A stretch of 57,395 nt of DNA from Terriglobia bacterium (GTDB taxonomy: Bacteria > Acidobacteriota > Terriglobia > Bryobacterales > Bryobacteraceae): positions 1-57,395 of the forward strand of contig PSRJ01000060.1 in the NCBI GenBank assembly GCA_003175985.1. The letters are read 5' to 3'. Under the pieces are notes generated by a model. The model made no database searches, was not told the DNA's origin, and worked only from the letters and a program-made list of their open reading frames with translations. A program made the position numbers and the translations under genes. Every line of letters starts with the position of its first letter. The stretch's first letter is position 1. This document shows positions 26,961-35,460 of the stretch, piece after piece.

Positions 26961-29900
26961 TGCAGGTCCTCACGCAGGAGTATCTCGTCCCGAAAAAACG
27001 CGTGTTGTTCCTCCTCAATTTGTTGTTCGAAATCGGCCGGCGGCGCTTTTCGAAGCAGGCTGTAAACCAGCGGCACGACAAATAGCGTAGTGCCGGTGGC
27101 CAGTGTCAGCCCGCCCACCACGGCCCGGCCCAGCGGCGCGTTCTGTTCACCGCCCTCGCCCATGCCGAGCGCCATGGGCAGCATGCCAATGATCATGGCC
27201 GCGGCGGTCATGATGACGGGGCGCATACGGGTGTGGCCCGCGGCGAGGGCCGCCGACCGGGCATCCAGGCCTGCGCGCCTCTGATCATTCGCGAACACAA
27301 CTACGAGAATGCTGTTGGCGGTCGCTACGCCGACGCACATAATCGATCCCATCAACGAAGGAACGCTAAAGGTCGTCCCGGTCATGAACAGGATCCAGAC
27401 GATTCCGGCCAGTGCGCCGGGTAGCGCCATGAGAATAATGAACGGATCGAGCCAGGACTGAAAATTGATCGCCATCAGGAGGTAGACCAGAACCACGGCG
27501 AAGATCATTCCCAGGCCGAGCCTGTAAAATGACGTCTGCATGGTCCGATACTGGCCGCGCACTTCGATGCTTGTGCCCCGGGGCAGTGTCCGCGATTCTT
27601 CGGCTACGATCTTCTCGACTGCGGAGCCCACGCTTCCGAGGTCGCGCCGGTCCACGTTCGTATAAACGTCGTACACAGGCTGCGTGTTGTAGTGATTCAC
27701 GATCAGGGGTGAGACCCCCCGAGTCACTCCCGCCAGGTTCGCCAGCAATTGCGGGTTGCCCGCGGCGCTCGAAGTGATATTGCCCGCGGGCGCCCCGACC
27801 GGCGTTCGCAGCAGGGCATCGAGCGAATCGATCCGGTACTGCGGGGTCTGCACATTTACGTTGTAACTGACGCCCGTATTCCAATCGAGCCAGAATGCGG
27901 GGGCAATCTGGTTGGTCGAACTCAGCGAAATCATCAGGCTGCCGGCTACGTCGCGCTGCGTGAGCCCGACCTGCCCAGCCTTGTCGCGGTCCACGTCCAG
28001 GCGGATTTCCGGGTAATCCACGATCTGATGAATATGCACATCGGCGGCCCCGGGGATTTGGGAAATCCGCTGTTCCAGCCGCTGCGCGATCGGATAATTG
28101 GCCGTGGTGTTCCGTCCCAGCACCTGGATATCGAGCGGCGCCGGTAGCCCGAAATTCAGGATCTGGTTGGTGATGTTGGCCGCTTCAAAGAAGAAAACCA
28201 CATCGGGAAATCGCTCGCGCAGGCGTTTCCGCAGCTCGTTGGTATATTCGGCCGAGGTGCTGTGGCGGTCCTCTTTCAGAGAAATCAGGATCTCGCCGTC
28301 ACCCGGCCCGATTGTGGGGCTATCCCCGAATGCCAGATTGAAGCCGCCGTTGGGGAGACCGATGTTGTCGATGATGTTTTCGATCTCCTTGAGCGGGATC
28401 ACGCGGCGAATCTCATTTTCGATATCGGCAAAGATCGTTTCAGTGGTTTCGATGCGCGTACCGCTCGGGGCGCGTGCATGCAAGCGCATCTGTCCGGAAT
28501 CGACTGTGGGAAAGAAGTCCCGGCCCACCCAGCCTGCCAGCAGTATCGAACCGCCCACAAATACAAGGAACGCAGTGAGGATGGGACCCGGGTGATCGAG
28601 GACCCAATGCAGCAGGGAAGCATAGGATGCGCGTACCAGCTCGAAGGCGCGATTGAATCCGCGATCCTGCTCGCGCCCCATTTCGGCGCGAAGCATGCGA
28701 TGCGCCATAGTGCACACCAGCGTTCGCGAAAAGAAGTACGACGCCAGCATGGCAAATACGACTGCCAGAGCCAGCGGTGTGAACAAAAACTTCGCCGCGC
28801 CGGTCAGGAGCAGGACAGGAACAAAAACGATGCAGATGGAAAGAGTCGCGACAAACGCAGGCGCCGCAATTTCTCGTGCGCCGTCCAGGACCGCGGTCAC
28901 GAGCGGCTTGCGCATGGCAATATTGCGGTGAATATTCTCGACGGCCACGGTCGCGTCGTCCACCAGGATTCCGACTGCCAGCGCCATGCCTCCGAGCGTC
29001 ATCACATTGATGGTTTGGCCGAGCAGGCTGAGCACGCAAAGCGAAGCCAGAATCGAAAGCGGAATCGAGATGCAGACGATCAGCGTGCTGCGCCAGCTCC
29101 CCAGGAACAACAGGATCATCAGGCCGGTGAGAAACGCGGCCATCACCGCTTCGCGGACCACGCCATTGACCGAAGCACGCACGAACAGCGATTGATCGGC
29201 CAGTTCCCGGACGTGAAAGGACTCCGGAAGGCCGGCGAGAATCTTCGGAAGCTCGCGCCGCACGGCATTCACCACAGAAAGCGTGGACGCTTTGCCGTTG
29301 CGCATGATGGTGAGCAGCGCGCCGCGGCTGCCGTTGACGCGAACGATACTGGTTTGCACCGTGTTGCCGTCGCGCACCTGGGCCACGTCTTTCAGAAATA
29401 CCGTGGCGCCGTTTGCGACCTTCACCGGAAGATTGTTCATGTCCGCCAGCACACGCGGGCTACTGTTGAGCTTGATCTGATAATCCCGGTCGCCGATTTT
29501 GGCCGTCCCTGCCGGGATGATCAGGTTCTGCTGCGCCAGCGCCGACGAGACGTCGGACGCCGTGAGCTGCTTGGCATACATCTGATCGGGATTCAGGTCG
29601 ACTTGGACGGCGCGGAACTTGCCGCCGTAAGGAAGCGGCACTGAGATGCCCTGCACCGTGGACAATTGTGTTCGCAGAAAATTGTTGCCGTAATCGAAGA
29701 GCTGCTGCTCGGCGAGCGTTTTGCTTTCCAGGCCTAACTGGAGGATGGGAACGGCGGAGGCGTCGTACTTAATAACGTTGGGCGGCTGCGTTCCCGGAGG
29801 AAAGGCGCGGAGGTTGGCTTGCGCCTGGGCCGTGATCTGCGCGATCGCCATCTCCACCTTCGCGGCCGGCTGAAGATAGACACGGATCACCGCTACGCCG

Positions 29901-30160
29901 TTGTAGGACTGGGATTCGATGTGCTCGATATCGTTGACCGTGGTCGTCATGGACCGCTCGAAGCTGACGGTCATCCGCTTTTCCATCTCTTCCGGCGCCA
30001 GGCCACCGTACTGCCAGACCACGCTGACCACCGGTATGTCGATGTAAGGAAAGATATCTACCGGCATCGACACGATCGCGGCAACACCCAAAATCGCCAC
30101 CAACACCGCTACCACGACAAACGTATAGGGGCGTTTTAGGGCGATCTGGACTATCCACAT
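26957..30160 (-). CDS. RND-family efflux pump, AcrB/MexB-like
   Basis: About 1067 residues with the twelve-helix RND layout. MWIVQIALKRPYTFVV forms TM1, followed by a large periplasmic porter domain, TM2-6 containing the proton-relay pair in LVDDATVAVENIHRN, a second porter half and TM8-12. The presence of DD rather than a metal-binding histidine set indicates a drug/amphiphile pump rather than a CusA-type metal pump. It works with the adaptor and TolC encoded downstream. The ATG at 30160 starts at the usual MW; an upstream ATG at 30190 would add ten residues. Confidence 0.94.
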   Translation of the reverse strand: MWIVQIALKRPYTFVVVAVLVAILGVAAIVSMPVDIFPYIDIPVVSVVWQYGGLAPEEMEKRMTVSFERSMTTTVNDIEHIESQSYNGVAVIRVYLQPAAKVEMAIAQITAQAQANLRAFPPGTQPPNVIKYDASAVPILQLGLESKTLAEQQLFDYGNNFLRTQLSTVQGISVPLPYGGKFRAVQVDLNPDQMYAKQLTASDVSSALAQQNLIIPAGTAKIGDRDYQIKLNSSPRVLADMNNLPVKVANGATVFLKDVAQVRDGNTVQTSIVRVNGSRGALLTIMRNGKASTLSVVNAVRRELPKILAGLPESFHVRELADQSLFVRASVNGVVREAVMAAFLTGLMILLFLGSWRSTLIVCISIPLSILASLCVLSLLGQTINVMTLGGMALAVGILVDDATVAVENIHRNIAMRKPLVTAVLDGAREIAAPAFVATLSICIVFVPVLLLTGAAKFLFTPLALAVVFAMLASYFFSRTLVCTMAHRMLRAEMGREQDRGFNRAFELVRASYASLLHWVLDHPGPILTAFLVFVGGSILLAGWVGRDFFPTVDSGQMRLHARAPSGTRIETTETIFADIENEIRRVIPLKEIENIIDNIGLPNGGFNLAFGDSPTIGPGDGEILISLKEDRHSTSAEYTNELRKRLRERFPDVVFFFEAANITNQILNFGLPAPLDIQVLGRNTTANYPIAQRLEQRISQIPGAADVHIHQIVDYPEIRLDVDRDKAGQVGLTQRDVAGSLMISLSSTNQIAPAFWLDWNTGVSYNVNVQTPQYRIDSLDALLRTPVGAPAGNITSSAAGNPQLLANLAGVTRGVSPLIVNHYNTQPVYDVYTNVDRRDLGSVGSAVEKIVAEESRTLPRGTSIEVRGQYRTMQTSFYRLGLGMIFAVVLVYLLMAINFQSWLDPFIILMALPGALAGIVWILFMTGTTFSVPSLMGSIMCVGVATANSILVVVFANDQRRAGLDARSAALAAGHTRMRPVIMTAAAMIIGMLPMALGMGEGGEQNAPLGRAVVGGLTLATGTTLFVVPLVYSLLRKAPPADFEQQIEEEQHAFFRDEILLREDLQ

Positions 30161-30220
30161 GGAGCTGCCAAGGCAAAGAACTGCACTCATGATAGCGGAC
30201 GGGTGAAAAGTTGAAATGAC

Positions 30221-30256
30221 GCCACGGGAGCAGTGGCCGGTAGCTCTTTGGAGCTA
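30221..30256. repeat. Two hairpins in the leader of the RND operon
   Basis: TAGCTC-TTTG-GAGCTA (30241-30256) and GCCAC-GGGAGCA-GTGGC (30221-30237) are perfect stems lying side by side in the 134-bp gap between the small ribbon-helix-helix-like gene and the RND pump. Transcribed leftward they could form a processing or attenuation site. No T-tract follows, so a terminator is unlikely. Confidence 0.45.
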
Positions 30257-30294
30257 GTGATTTATGCAGCACCTAAAATAGGCCGGGCAGTTCG

Positions 30295-30486
30295 TTAGTC
30301 GATGTATCCCAAGCCCTGCATCTTCTTGACGACTTCTTCGTCCGAGACCGACTCGTCCTGCTTGGCCACTTCGCGCTCGAGTACGTGTTCGACAAATTCC
30401 TCGGGCGAGCTGTAGCCGGCCGCGGCAGCGCACTGTTTCACTTTCTCGTATAGAGACCGGTTCAATTTGATGGTTGGTTGAAACAT
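30295..30486 (-). CDS. Small ribbon-helix-helix-like protein with LGY tail
   Basis: A 63-residue protein. Residues 4-40 (PTIKLNRSLYEKVKQ, then GYSSPEEFVEHVL) fit a ribbon-helix-helix fold: one beta strand, then two helices. The acidic region SVSDEEVV leads to the C-terminal KKMQGLGYID. The ATG at 30486 is chosen for GGGAGGATT immediately upstream. It overlaps nothing and starts eleven bases after the membrane-protein gene, so it is the last gene of the phosphodiesterase operon. It may bind DNA as a dimer or act as a protein adaptor. The tail resembles the end of the sulfatase-fold protein at 37.6 kb. Function not known. Confidence 0.75.
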   Translation of the reverse strand: MFQPTIKLNRSLYEKVKQCAAAAGYSSPEEFVEHVLEREVAKQDESVSDEEVVKKMQGLGYID

Positions 30487-30497
30487 AATCCTCCCGC

Positions 30498-31310
30498 TTA
30501 TAGGACAACTTTCATCGGCTTCTTGAGCGCCAGGCCCGCCAGCATGGCGACAATCAGAAACCAGACGATCCAATTTATTTCCAGCCCGAAGACGCTGATC
30601 GCGGAATCCGGGTAACGGACATCAATCCAATCGACGGCACTGGCGGCGACCCTTGGACTGTCGGGGTGCCACAGTACGGCGAGGGCCGAATTCACCCTTC
30701 GTCCCGGAATGAAATGCGCATCGCGGCGGGCCTCGATCGGCATGCTCACGGTCTGGCCTCCGAGGCGAAACTGCAACTCGCCCGAAACCGCCTGCCGCGG
30801 GCGAATGCGCCAGCTTATTTCCGAGCGGCTCACAATGCGGACCGGCGGCGCGGTGAGTTCCACTCCCGGCGGCAGCGTGAGGTCCGGAGCGGCGCCATCC
30901 ACCGGGCTTCGCAGCCGCATCGTGACAACGGTATCGGAATCGAGGGCCAGCGGCTGGCGGGAATAGAACGATTCGAGATGAATCATGAGCAACGCCAGCG
31001 GGGCCGCGATCCACACCGCCGGGCGAAGCGCCAGGCCGAGGTAGCGCAGGTTGGCCCGCAACAGCGAAACCTGCGTGCGCCACGTAATCGAGGGTTCATC
31101 GGAATAAACACGAAGTTCCAGAAGATAAGCGTAAAGTTTTCGCTTTACGGCCTGCAGCTTCGCCTGGTCGGACGTTTTGCGGAAGGCCCAGATCATTCCC
31201 GAACCCGCCAGCACAGCGAATACGGCTAAACTCAGGGCGGGAGGACCCCACGAGAATGCCGCGGCAATGGCACGCAATCCGGCATTGATCAAGGCGTTGA
31301 AACTGTCCAT
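30498..31310 (-). CDS. Membrane protein of the phosphodiesterase operon, Oxa1/EMC3-like topology
   Basis: A 270-residue inner-membrane protein that I do not firmly recognise. Membrane segments are predicted at about 23-43, 97-115 and 245-263. A charged helical stretch (RKTSDQAKLQAVKRKL) lies between the first two, and a beta-rich domain between the last two (about 125-235: LRSPVDGAAPDLTLPPG, GELQFRLGGQTV). The first half resembles the membrane-helix/cytosolic-hairpin layout of EMC3/TMCO1 proteins of the Oxa1 superfamily; this is a topological impression only. Two bases separate it from the lipoprotein phosphodiesterase upstream, so the two products probably work together. Confidence 0.6.
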   Translation of the reverse strand: MDSFNALINAGLRAIAAAFSWGPPALSLAVFAVLAGSGMIWAFRKTSDQAKLQAVKRKLYAYLLELRVYSDEPSITWRTQVSLLRANLRYLGLALRPAVWIAAPLALLMIHLESFYSRQPLALDSDTVVTMRLRSPVDGAAPDLTLPPGVELTAPPVRIVSRSEISWRIRPRQAVSGELQFRLGGQTVSMPIEARRDAHFIPGRRVNSALAVLWHPDSPRVAASAVDWIDVRYPDSAISVFGLEINWIVWFLIVAMLAGLALKKPMKVVL

Positions 31311-31312
31311 GT

Positions 31313-33199
31313 TCAGAACACCGTCTGCCCGAGCATGCCCGCCGCGCGGGGCACGCCGAATTCGCTCAGGATCGTCGCAGGGACATCTACCATCTGCGGC
31401 TGCGTCGCGCGGAACTTCCGGTTACTGAGCAGTACGCCGGGCACCTCATCCGCCGCCATGCAGTGATCGCCGATCCATGCCTGCGTGTTGTCGTCAATGG
31501 CCGCGGCGGGCACGGCGCCGAGCGCCGTTTGCCAGGAAGCGCGGTACCCCCTGCGGAAGCCAACAATCAGGTCCGGCGCGTGCTTCAGGTTGCGGCCCTG
31601 GTATGTCTTTTCCGCAAAATACACTTTATCGACGACGTGTTCGCCGGTTGCAGGATCGCGGAACTCGAGAAGTTTCGCGGAAATCTGGTCCAGCAGGTCC
31701 TGCTTATCGGCCAGAGAAACGACACCGCCGCTTTCCCGCCCATACAGGTTCAAGTAAATGCCGTTCAACCCCAGTGCGTAGGCCTGGGTTTTGTCCCAAT
31801 TCACATGCGCGAATCCCTCGGTGTCGCCGGTGTTGGAGGCGTCGTCGAGTGTTAAGAGGCCTTCCTTCATCAACCACGTATTCAGGTGCACGGCGCGGTC
31901 GAACCGCGCGAAGCCGTGATCGGAGAGAATCATGAGCTCCGTATCCGGCTGGCGCATCGCATCGCCGATGGCTTGATCCACCTGGCGGTAAATATCGAGT
32001 AAGTCTTCTTCATATCTACCCCACAGCATGTGGGAATTCTGATCGATGCTCGAAAAGTAGTAGAAAAGCAGTCCGCTCGAAAACCGGCCGAGTTCATAGT
32101 GGAACATGCGCAGGTTATCGGTGAGCACTTTGCGGCTTTGCGCCAGGAACTCGTCTTTGGAGAGAATTCCCGCGCGAAACGCGGAGGTCTCCTCGGCAAT
32201 TCCTTGTGTGTAGAATGAGCCCAACTTCCCAGTCAAAGTGCGGCTGAAGCCGGAGGGTGTAGAGATGGGCATCGCCGGATCAGCCGGATCGATGTTCACC
32301 GGGCTTACATAGACTCGCACGTGCGGATGCACCTGCTGCAGGTAAATTCGAAAGATCCCGGACACACTCTTCAATCCGGGAATCAGCCGGAAATCGGCGC
32401 GCTGCCAATCGGACCATTCGCCCTGCCGCAGAACAAACTGTTCATCGGGAAGATCAAAGCGGGCCACGGGAGCGGCGGGGTCGGCGTGCATCCGGATGTC
32501 GATGGCGGTCTGCGCCTGGTCCTTGCGCAGGCTGTTCGGCGGCCCCTCGATCTGCAGAGTGGCGCTACCGTTCTCCAGGTGAATGGGCGCGATGTGCCCA
32601 CCCGCCACCTGAGAGCGCTTCTCGGCGGGATCGTCGGTGTAAAAGCTGAAGGTTCCGAATGTGCCTGTAAGATCGGGCGTCCCCATGCCTGCGAGCGATT
32701 CGGCCTCACACTCCGCAGGCGGGAAATTCGCGGGGATGCGGATTACCGTGGCGGGAATTCTTCGTTCGGCCAGGATCTGCCAAAAGGTACGCCCGGAGCG
32801 CATGGCTTGCACGCTGCCGGAAGTCAGCGGGATCAGATAAGGTCCGATGTGCAGCGAGTGGCTCGGCGGAGTTGCTTCGGCCATGGAGGAAATCGGCTGG
32901 CGTGTTACAGGGTCGCGGTGGATGAAATCGAAGATGCCATGGCCGCCGGGGTCGAGGCCCGTCGCGACAGTGGACCATGCCACCGGACTCTGCGGCGGCA
33001 CCGTGGTGGCCAGACGGCGGAAGTCGCCCTGCTGGCGCAGGCGGTTCAGATTCGGTAGCGCTTGCCAGTGCGATTCCAGGAATCCGGGATCCATGCCGTC
33101 GATGCCGAGCACGATCAGACGGCGGCCGGCGGCTTGGGTTGTCTGGTGTGCGCAGCCGGTGGCGAGCAGCAGCAGTGACGCGAGAGCCAGCCACTTCAT
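31313..33199 (-). CDS. Lipoprotein phosphodiesterase of the alkaline-phosphatase superfamily
   Basis: A 628-residue protein with a lipoprotein signal: LLLLATGC puts the lipidated cysteine at 16. The catalytic core resembles type I phosphodiesterases/nucleotide pyrophosphatases: metal aspartate in GIDGMDPGF (about 34), nucleophile S71 in QSPVAWST, and LILSDHGFARFD near the second metal site. It presumably cleaves or transfers a phosphodiester in the periplasm. It is a paralogue of the next gene, sharing SPVAWST.ATG, TFWQIL and SDHGFA.F. The upstream stop and this start share a base (TAATG), a sign of coupled translation. Confidence 0.85.
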   Translation of the reverse strand: MKWLALASLLLLATGCAHQTTQAAGRRLIVLGIDGMDPGFLESHWQALPNLNRLRQQGDFRRLATTVPPQSPVAWSTVATGLDPGGHGIFDFIHRDPVTRQPISSMAEATPPSHSLHIGPYLIPLTSGSVQAMRSGRTFWQILAERRIPATVIRIPANFPPAECEAESLAGMGTPDLTGTFGTFSFYTDDPAEKRSQVAGGHIAPIHLENGSATLQIEGPPNSLRKDQAQTAIDIRMHADPAAPVARFDLPDEQFVLRQGEWSDWQRADFRLIPGLKSVSGIFRIYLQQVHPHVRVYVSPVNIDPADPAMPISTPSGFSRTLTGKLGSFYTQGIAEETSAFRAGILSKDEFLAQSRKVLTDNLRMFHYELGRFSSGLLFYYFSSIDQNSHMLWGRYEEDLLDIYRQVDQAIGDAMRQPDTELMILSDHGFARFDRAVHLNTWLMKEGLLTLDDASNTGDTEGFAHVNWDKTQAYALGLNGIYLNLYGRESGGVVSLADKQDLLDQISAKLLEFRDPATGEHVVDKVYFAEKTYQGRNLKHAPDLIVGFRRGYRASWQTALGAVPAAAIDDNTQAWIGDHCMAADEVPGVLLSNRKFRATQPQMVDVPATILSEFGVPRAAGMLGQTVF

Positions 33200-35289
33200 T
33201 ACGCCGGTACCTCGCTCACCTGCGGAACGTGCGCTTCGAATACCGATTTGCCTTCCATGTACGGCGGAGAGGGGATGCCGAAGAGGTCCAGTGCGGTCGG
33301 CGCCATGTCTTCAAGCCCCGGATCTTCCGCGCCAATCTTCCGGTTCGAAAACAGCACGCCCGGAACCAGGTGCGGATCGATGCAATGATCGCCGCTCCAA
33401 GCCTTCGTGTTGTTCTCGAACACCGCGGAGGAGACTTTGCCCACTGCCGCATCCCACGAAGCGCGGTAGCCGTTTTCGTATCCGATGACGAGATCGGGCG
33501 CCGCATCGAGATATGGCCCTGTGTAAAGCGAATCCGAAGGCCACGCACGCCGGATTGCCGTGCTGTTCCGCTCCGGGTCGCGCAGTCCCGAAAGCCGCGT
33601 CGCAAGTTCCCGCTTCAGGGCCGCGGCTTCGCCTCGTTTTACAATCCCTTCCGCTTCCCGCCCCTGCTGGTTGATGTAGACTCCGGCAAGGCCGAAGGTA
33701 TATGCTTTGGTGCGGCTCCAGTCAATATCTTTCAGATAACCGGCTTGTCCATCGGCGCGATTCTTCAGAACGAGGTAGCCATTTTCCAGTAGCCAGGTAT
33801 TCAGGTTGACGCCCCGTTCAAACGAAGCAAAGCCGTGATCGGAGAGCACGAACAGCACAGAATCCTCGTCGACATATTGCATCGTCTTGCCCACGAGTTC
33901 ATCCGCCCGGCGATAGAGATCCTCTATGACGCCGGAAAACGGTCCGCCGCGATCCATGTGGCGGAAAAACATGTGCTGCACCCGGTCGGTCGTATCGAAC
34001 ACGCACGCCACCACGCCACGGCGTGTCCGCTCGAGGGCACTGAAGAACATGGCTTCGCGTTCCTGGTAAGTCAGATAGGCCTGCTGCAGGAAGGCACTCT
34101 CGTCAATCGCGCCCTCATTCAGCGCCCAGGTGTCCTCGGCCATTCCCAGAGTGGAGTACGCACCGAGTAACTTGGCGAGGTACGCCGCGTAATACGACGG
34201 ATGCGAGATAGGCAAAGCGGGATGTTCCGGATCGATGTTAATGGGAGTCACATACAGTTTCGGACTGCCGTCTCTCTGGCGAAGCAGAAAGCGCGCGATT
34301 CCTCGTACCTTAATACCCAGCGAGGCCCGAAACACGAGAGGAATCCAGGGAGTATATTCGCCTTCGCGCAATTCATGGCGTTCTCCGTTGATCTCGAGCG
34401 TCTTGCCCCGCAATGTGAACGGCAGTTCGAGATCGGGTCCTTTCTCTACGGCGGCGTCCTTGGGCCCTGGAATTTTTCCGGAGTAACCACCGGGAATCGG
34501 GGTGAGTGCGAAATGGTTACCACCCTCCATCGCGTCACCGCCGGCGCGTGTGCTGAAAAGGGCGAACGTGCCCTGCGTGCCCAACAAATCGGGCGTGCAC
34601 ATGGCGGAGAGCATGCGCCCGTGAAACTTCTGCGGAGGAAACGTGATGGGCACTCGCAGAACGGTCGAGGCGATTTGATGGTCACCCAGGATCTGCCAAA
34701 AGGTCCGGCTCTTGCGGCGCAACTCGACCGTGGGGCGCGAAAGCGGTATCCGATATTTTCCGATTCTCAGGATCCGGCGCGGCTCGCGAACCCGGGCCGA
34801 GGCAAGTTCCGGCAGATACGAGTGCAGATTCCGGTTCAAGAAATCGAACATATTGTGCCGTGCCGGATTTACGCCCGTTGCGAACGTGGACCATGCCACA
34901 GGCGAGAGCGCCGGAAATGTCGTCCGCAGCGGCCGGTAGTCGCCGTTTTTCCACAACCGAGCCAGGTTAGGCAGCTTGCCTTCTTTTATGAACCTCTCCA
35001 CCAGGCGAGCGTCGAGCCCGTCGAGTCCCAGGAAAATCAGCTTGCGGATTTTGGCGTGCCGATAACCTTGGCCGCCGGCGATGGCGCGGTAAACCATGCG
35101 AATCGGCCAGCTCAAGAAGGACATAAGGCCCAGGAAAAGGCCTCCGAGCATCGTGAGAAACGACCCGAGAAAGGCGAACCCCGCTCCCGGCCCAATATAA
35201 GCCACCTCGATCGGGTTGTGCCCCCTGTGACTGAGGGACAAGAGGCAGAGAAACAGACAGATCACCGCGAGTGTGGCGCGTTTTCCCAT
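33199..35289 (-). CDS. Membrane-anchored phosphodiesterase of the alkaline-phosphatase superfamily
   Basis: About 696 residues. Two N-terminal membrane segments (about 4-20 and 36-62) surround the motif AYIGPGAGFAF. A phosphodiesterase domain follows: metal aspartate in GLDGLDARL (about 90), nucleophile S129 in LSPVAWST, and VLSDHGFASFE. The product is predicted to face the periplasm. It is the first gene of a four-gene operon with its lipoprotein paralogue, a membrane protein and a 63-residue protein. The start at 35289 is preferred because it places the first membrane helix at residue 5; an upstream GTG at 35340 would add a basic leader. No clear ribosome binding site. Substrate unknown. 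Confidence 0.83.
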   Translation of the reverse strand: MGKRATLAVICLFLCLLSLSHRGHNPIEVAYIGPGAGFAFLGSFLTMLGGLFLGLMSFLSWPIRMVYRAIAGGQGYRHAKIRKLIFLGLDGLDARLVERFIKEGKLPNLARLWKNGDYRPLRTTFPALSPVAWSTFATGVNPARHNMFDFLNRNLHSYLPELASARVREPRRILRIGKYRIPLSRPTVELRRKSRTFWQILGDHQIASTVLRVPITFPPQKFHGRMLSAMCTPDLLGTQGTFALFSTRAGGDAMEGGNHFALTPIPGGYSGKIPGPKDAAVEKGPDLELPFTLRGKTLEINGERHELREGEYTPWIPLVFRASLGIKVRGIARFLLRQRDGSPKLYVTPINIDPEHPALPISHPSYYAAYLAKLLGAYSTLGMAEDTWALNEGAIDESAFLQQAYLTYQEREAMFFSALERTRRGVVACVFDTTDRVQHMFFRHMDRGGPFSGVIEDLYRRADELVGKTMQYVDEDSVLFVLSDHGFASFERGVNLNTWLLENGYLVLKNRADGQAGYLKDIDWSRTKAYTFGLAGVYINQQGREAEGIVKRGEAAALKRELATRLSGLRDPERNSTAIRRAWPSDSLYTGPYLDAAPDLVIGYENGYRASWDAAVGKVSSAVFENNTKAWSGDHCIDPHLVPGVLFSNRKIGAEDPGLEDMAPTALDLFGIPSPPYMEGKSVFEAHVPQVSEVPA

Positions 35290-35460
35290 TCGTGCAGTAG
35301 TGTAACGCCTGCGAGGTGTTATTCGTCTGAAATCCGGCACGGAAGTGTCACTGATCGTCCGTTTTGCGGCGCCCGTGTGTTTCGATTACTCCGCTTTGAG
35401 TACCGGCGTTATTACCCGTTAACCGCCTTGGCTTTAGGCTAAGTGATGAGTGCATAATAA

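Noticed and set aside
25518..29644. Long antisense reading frames (460 and 515 codons) opposite the RND pump and adaptor
   Set aside because: They mirror strongly conserved genes and result from high GC at third positions; their translations show no domain and are rich in Arg and His.
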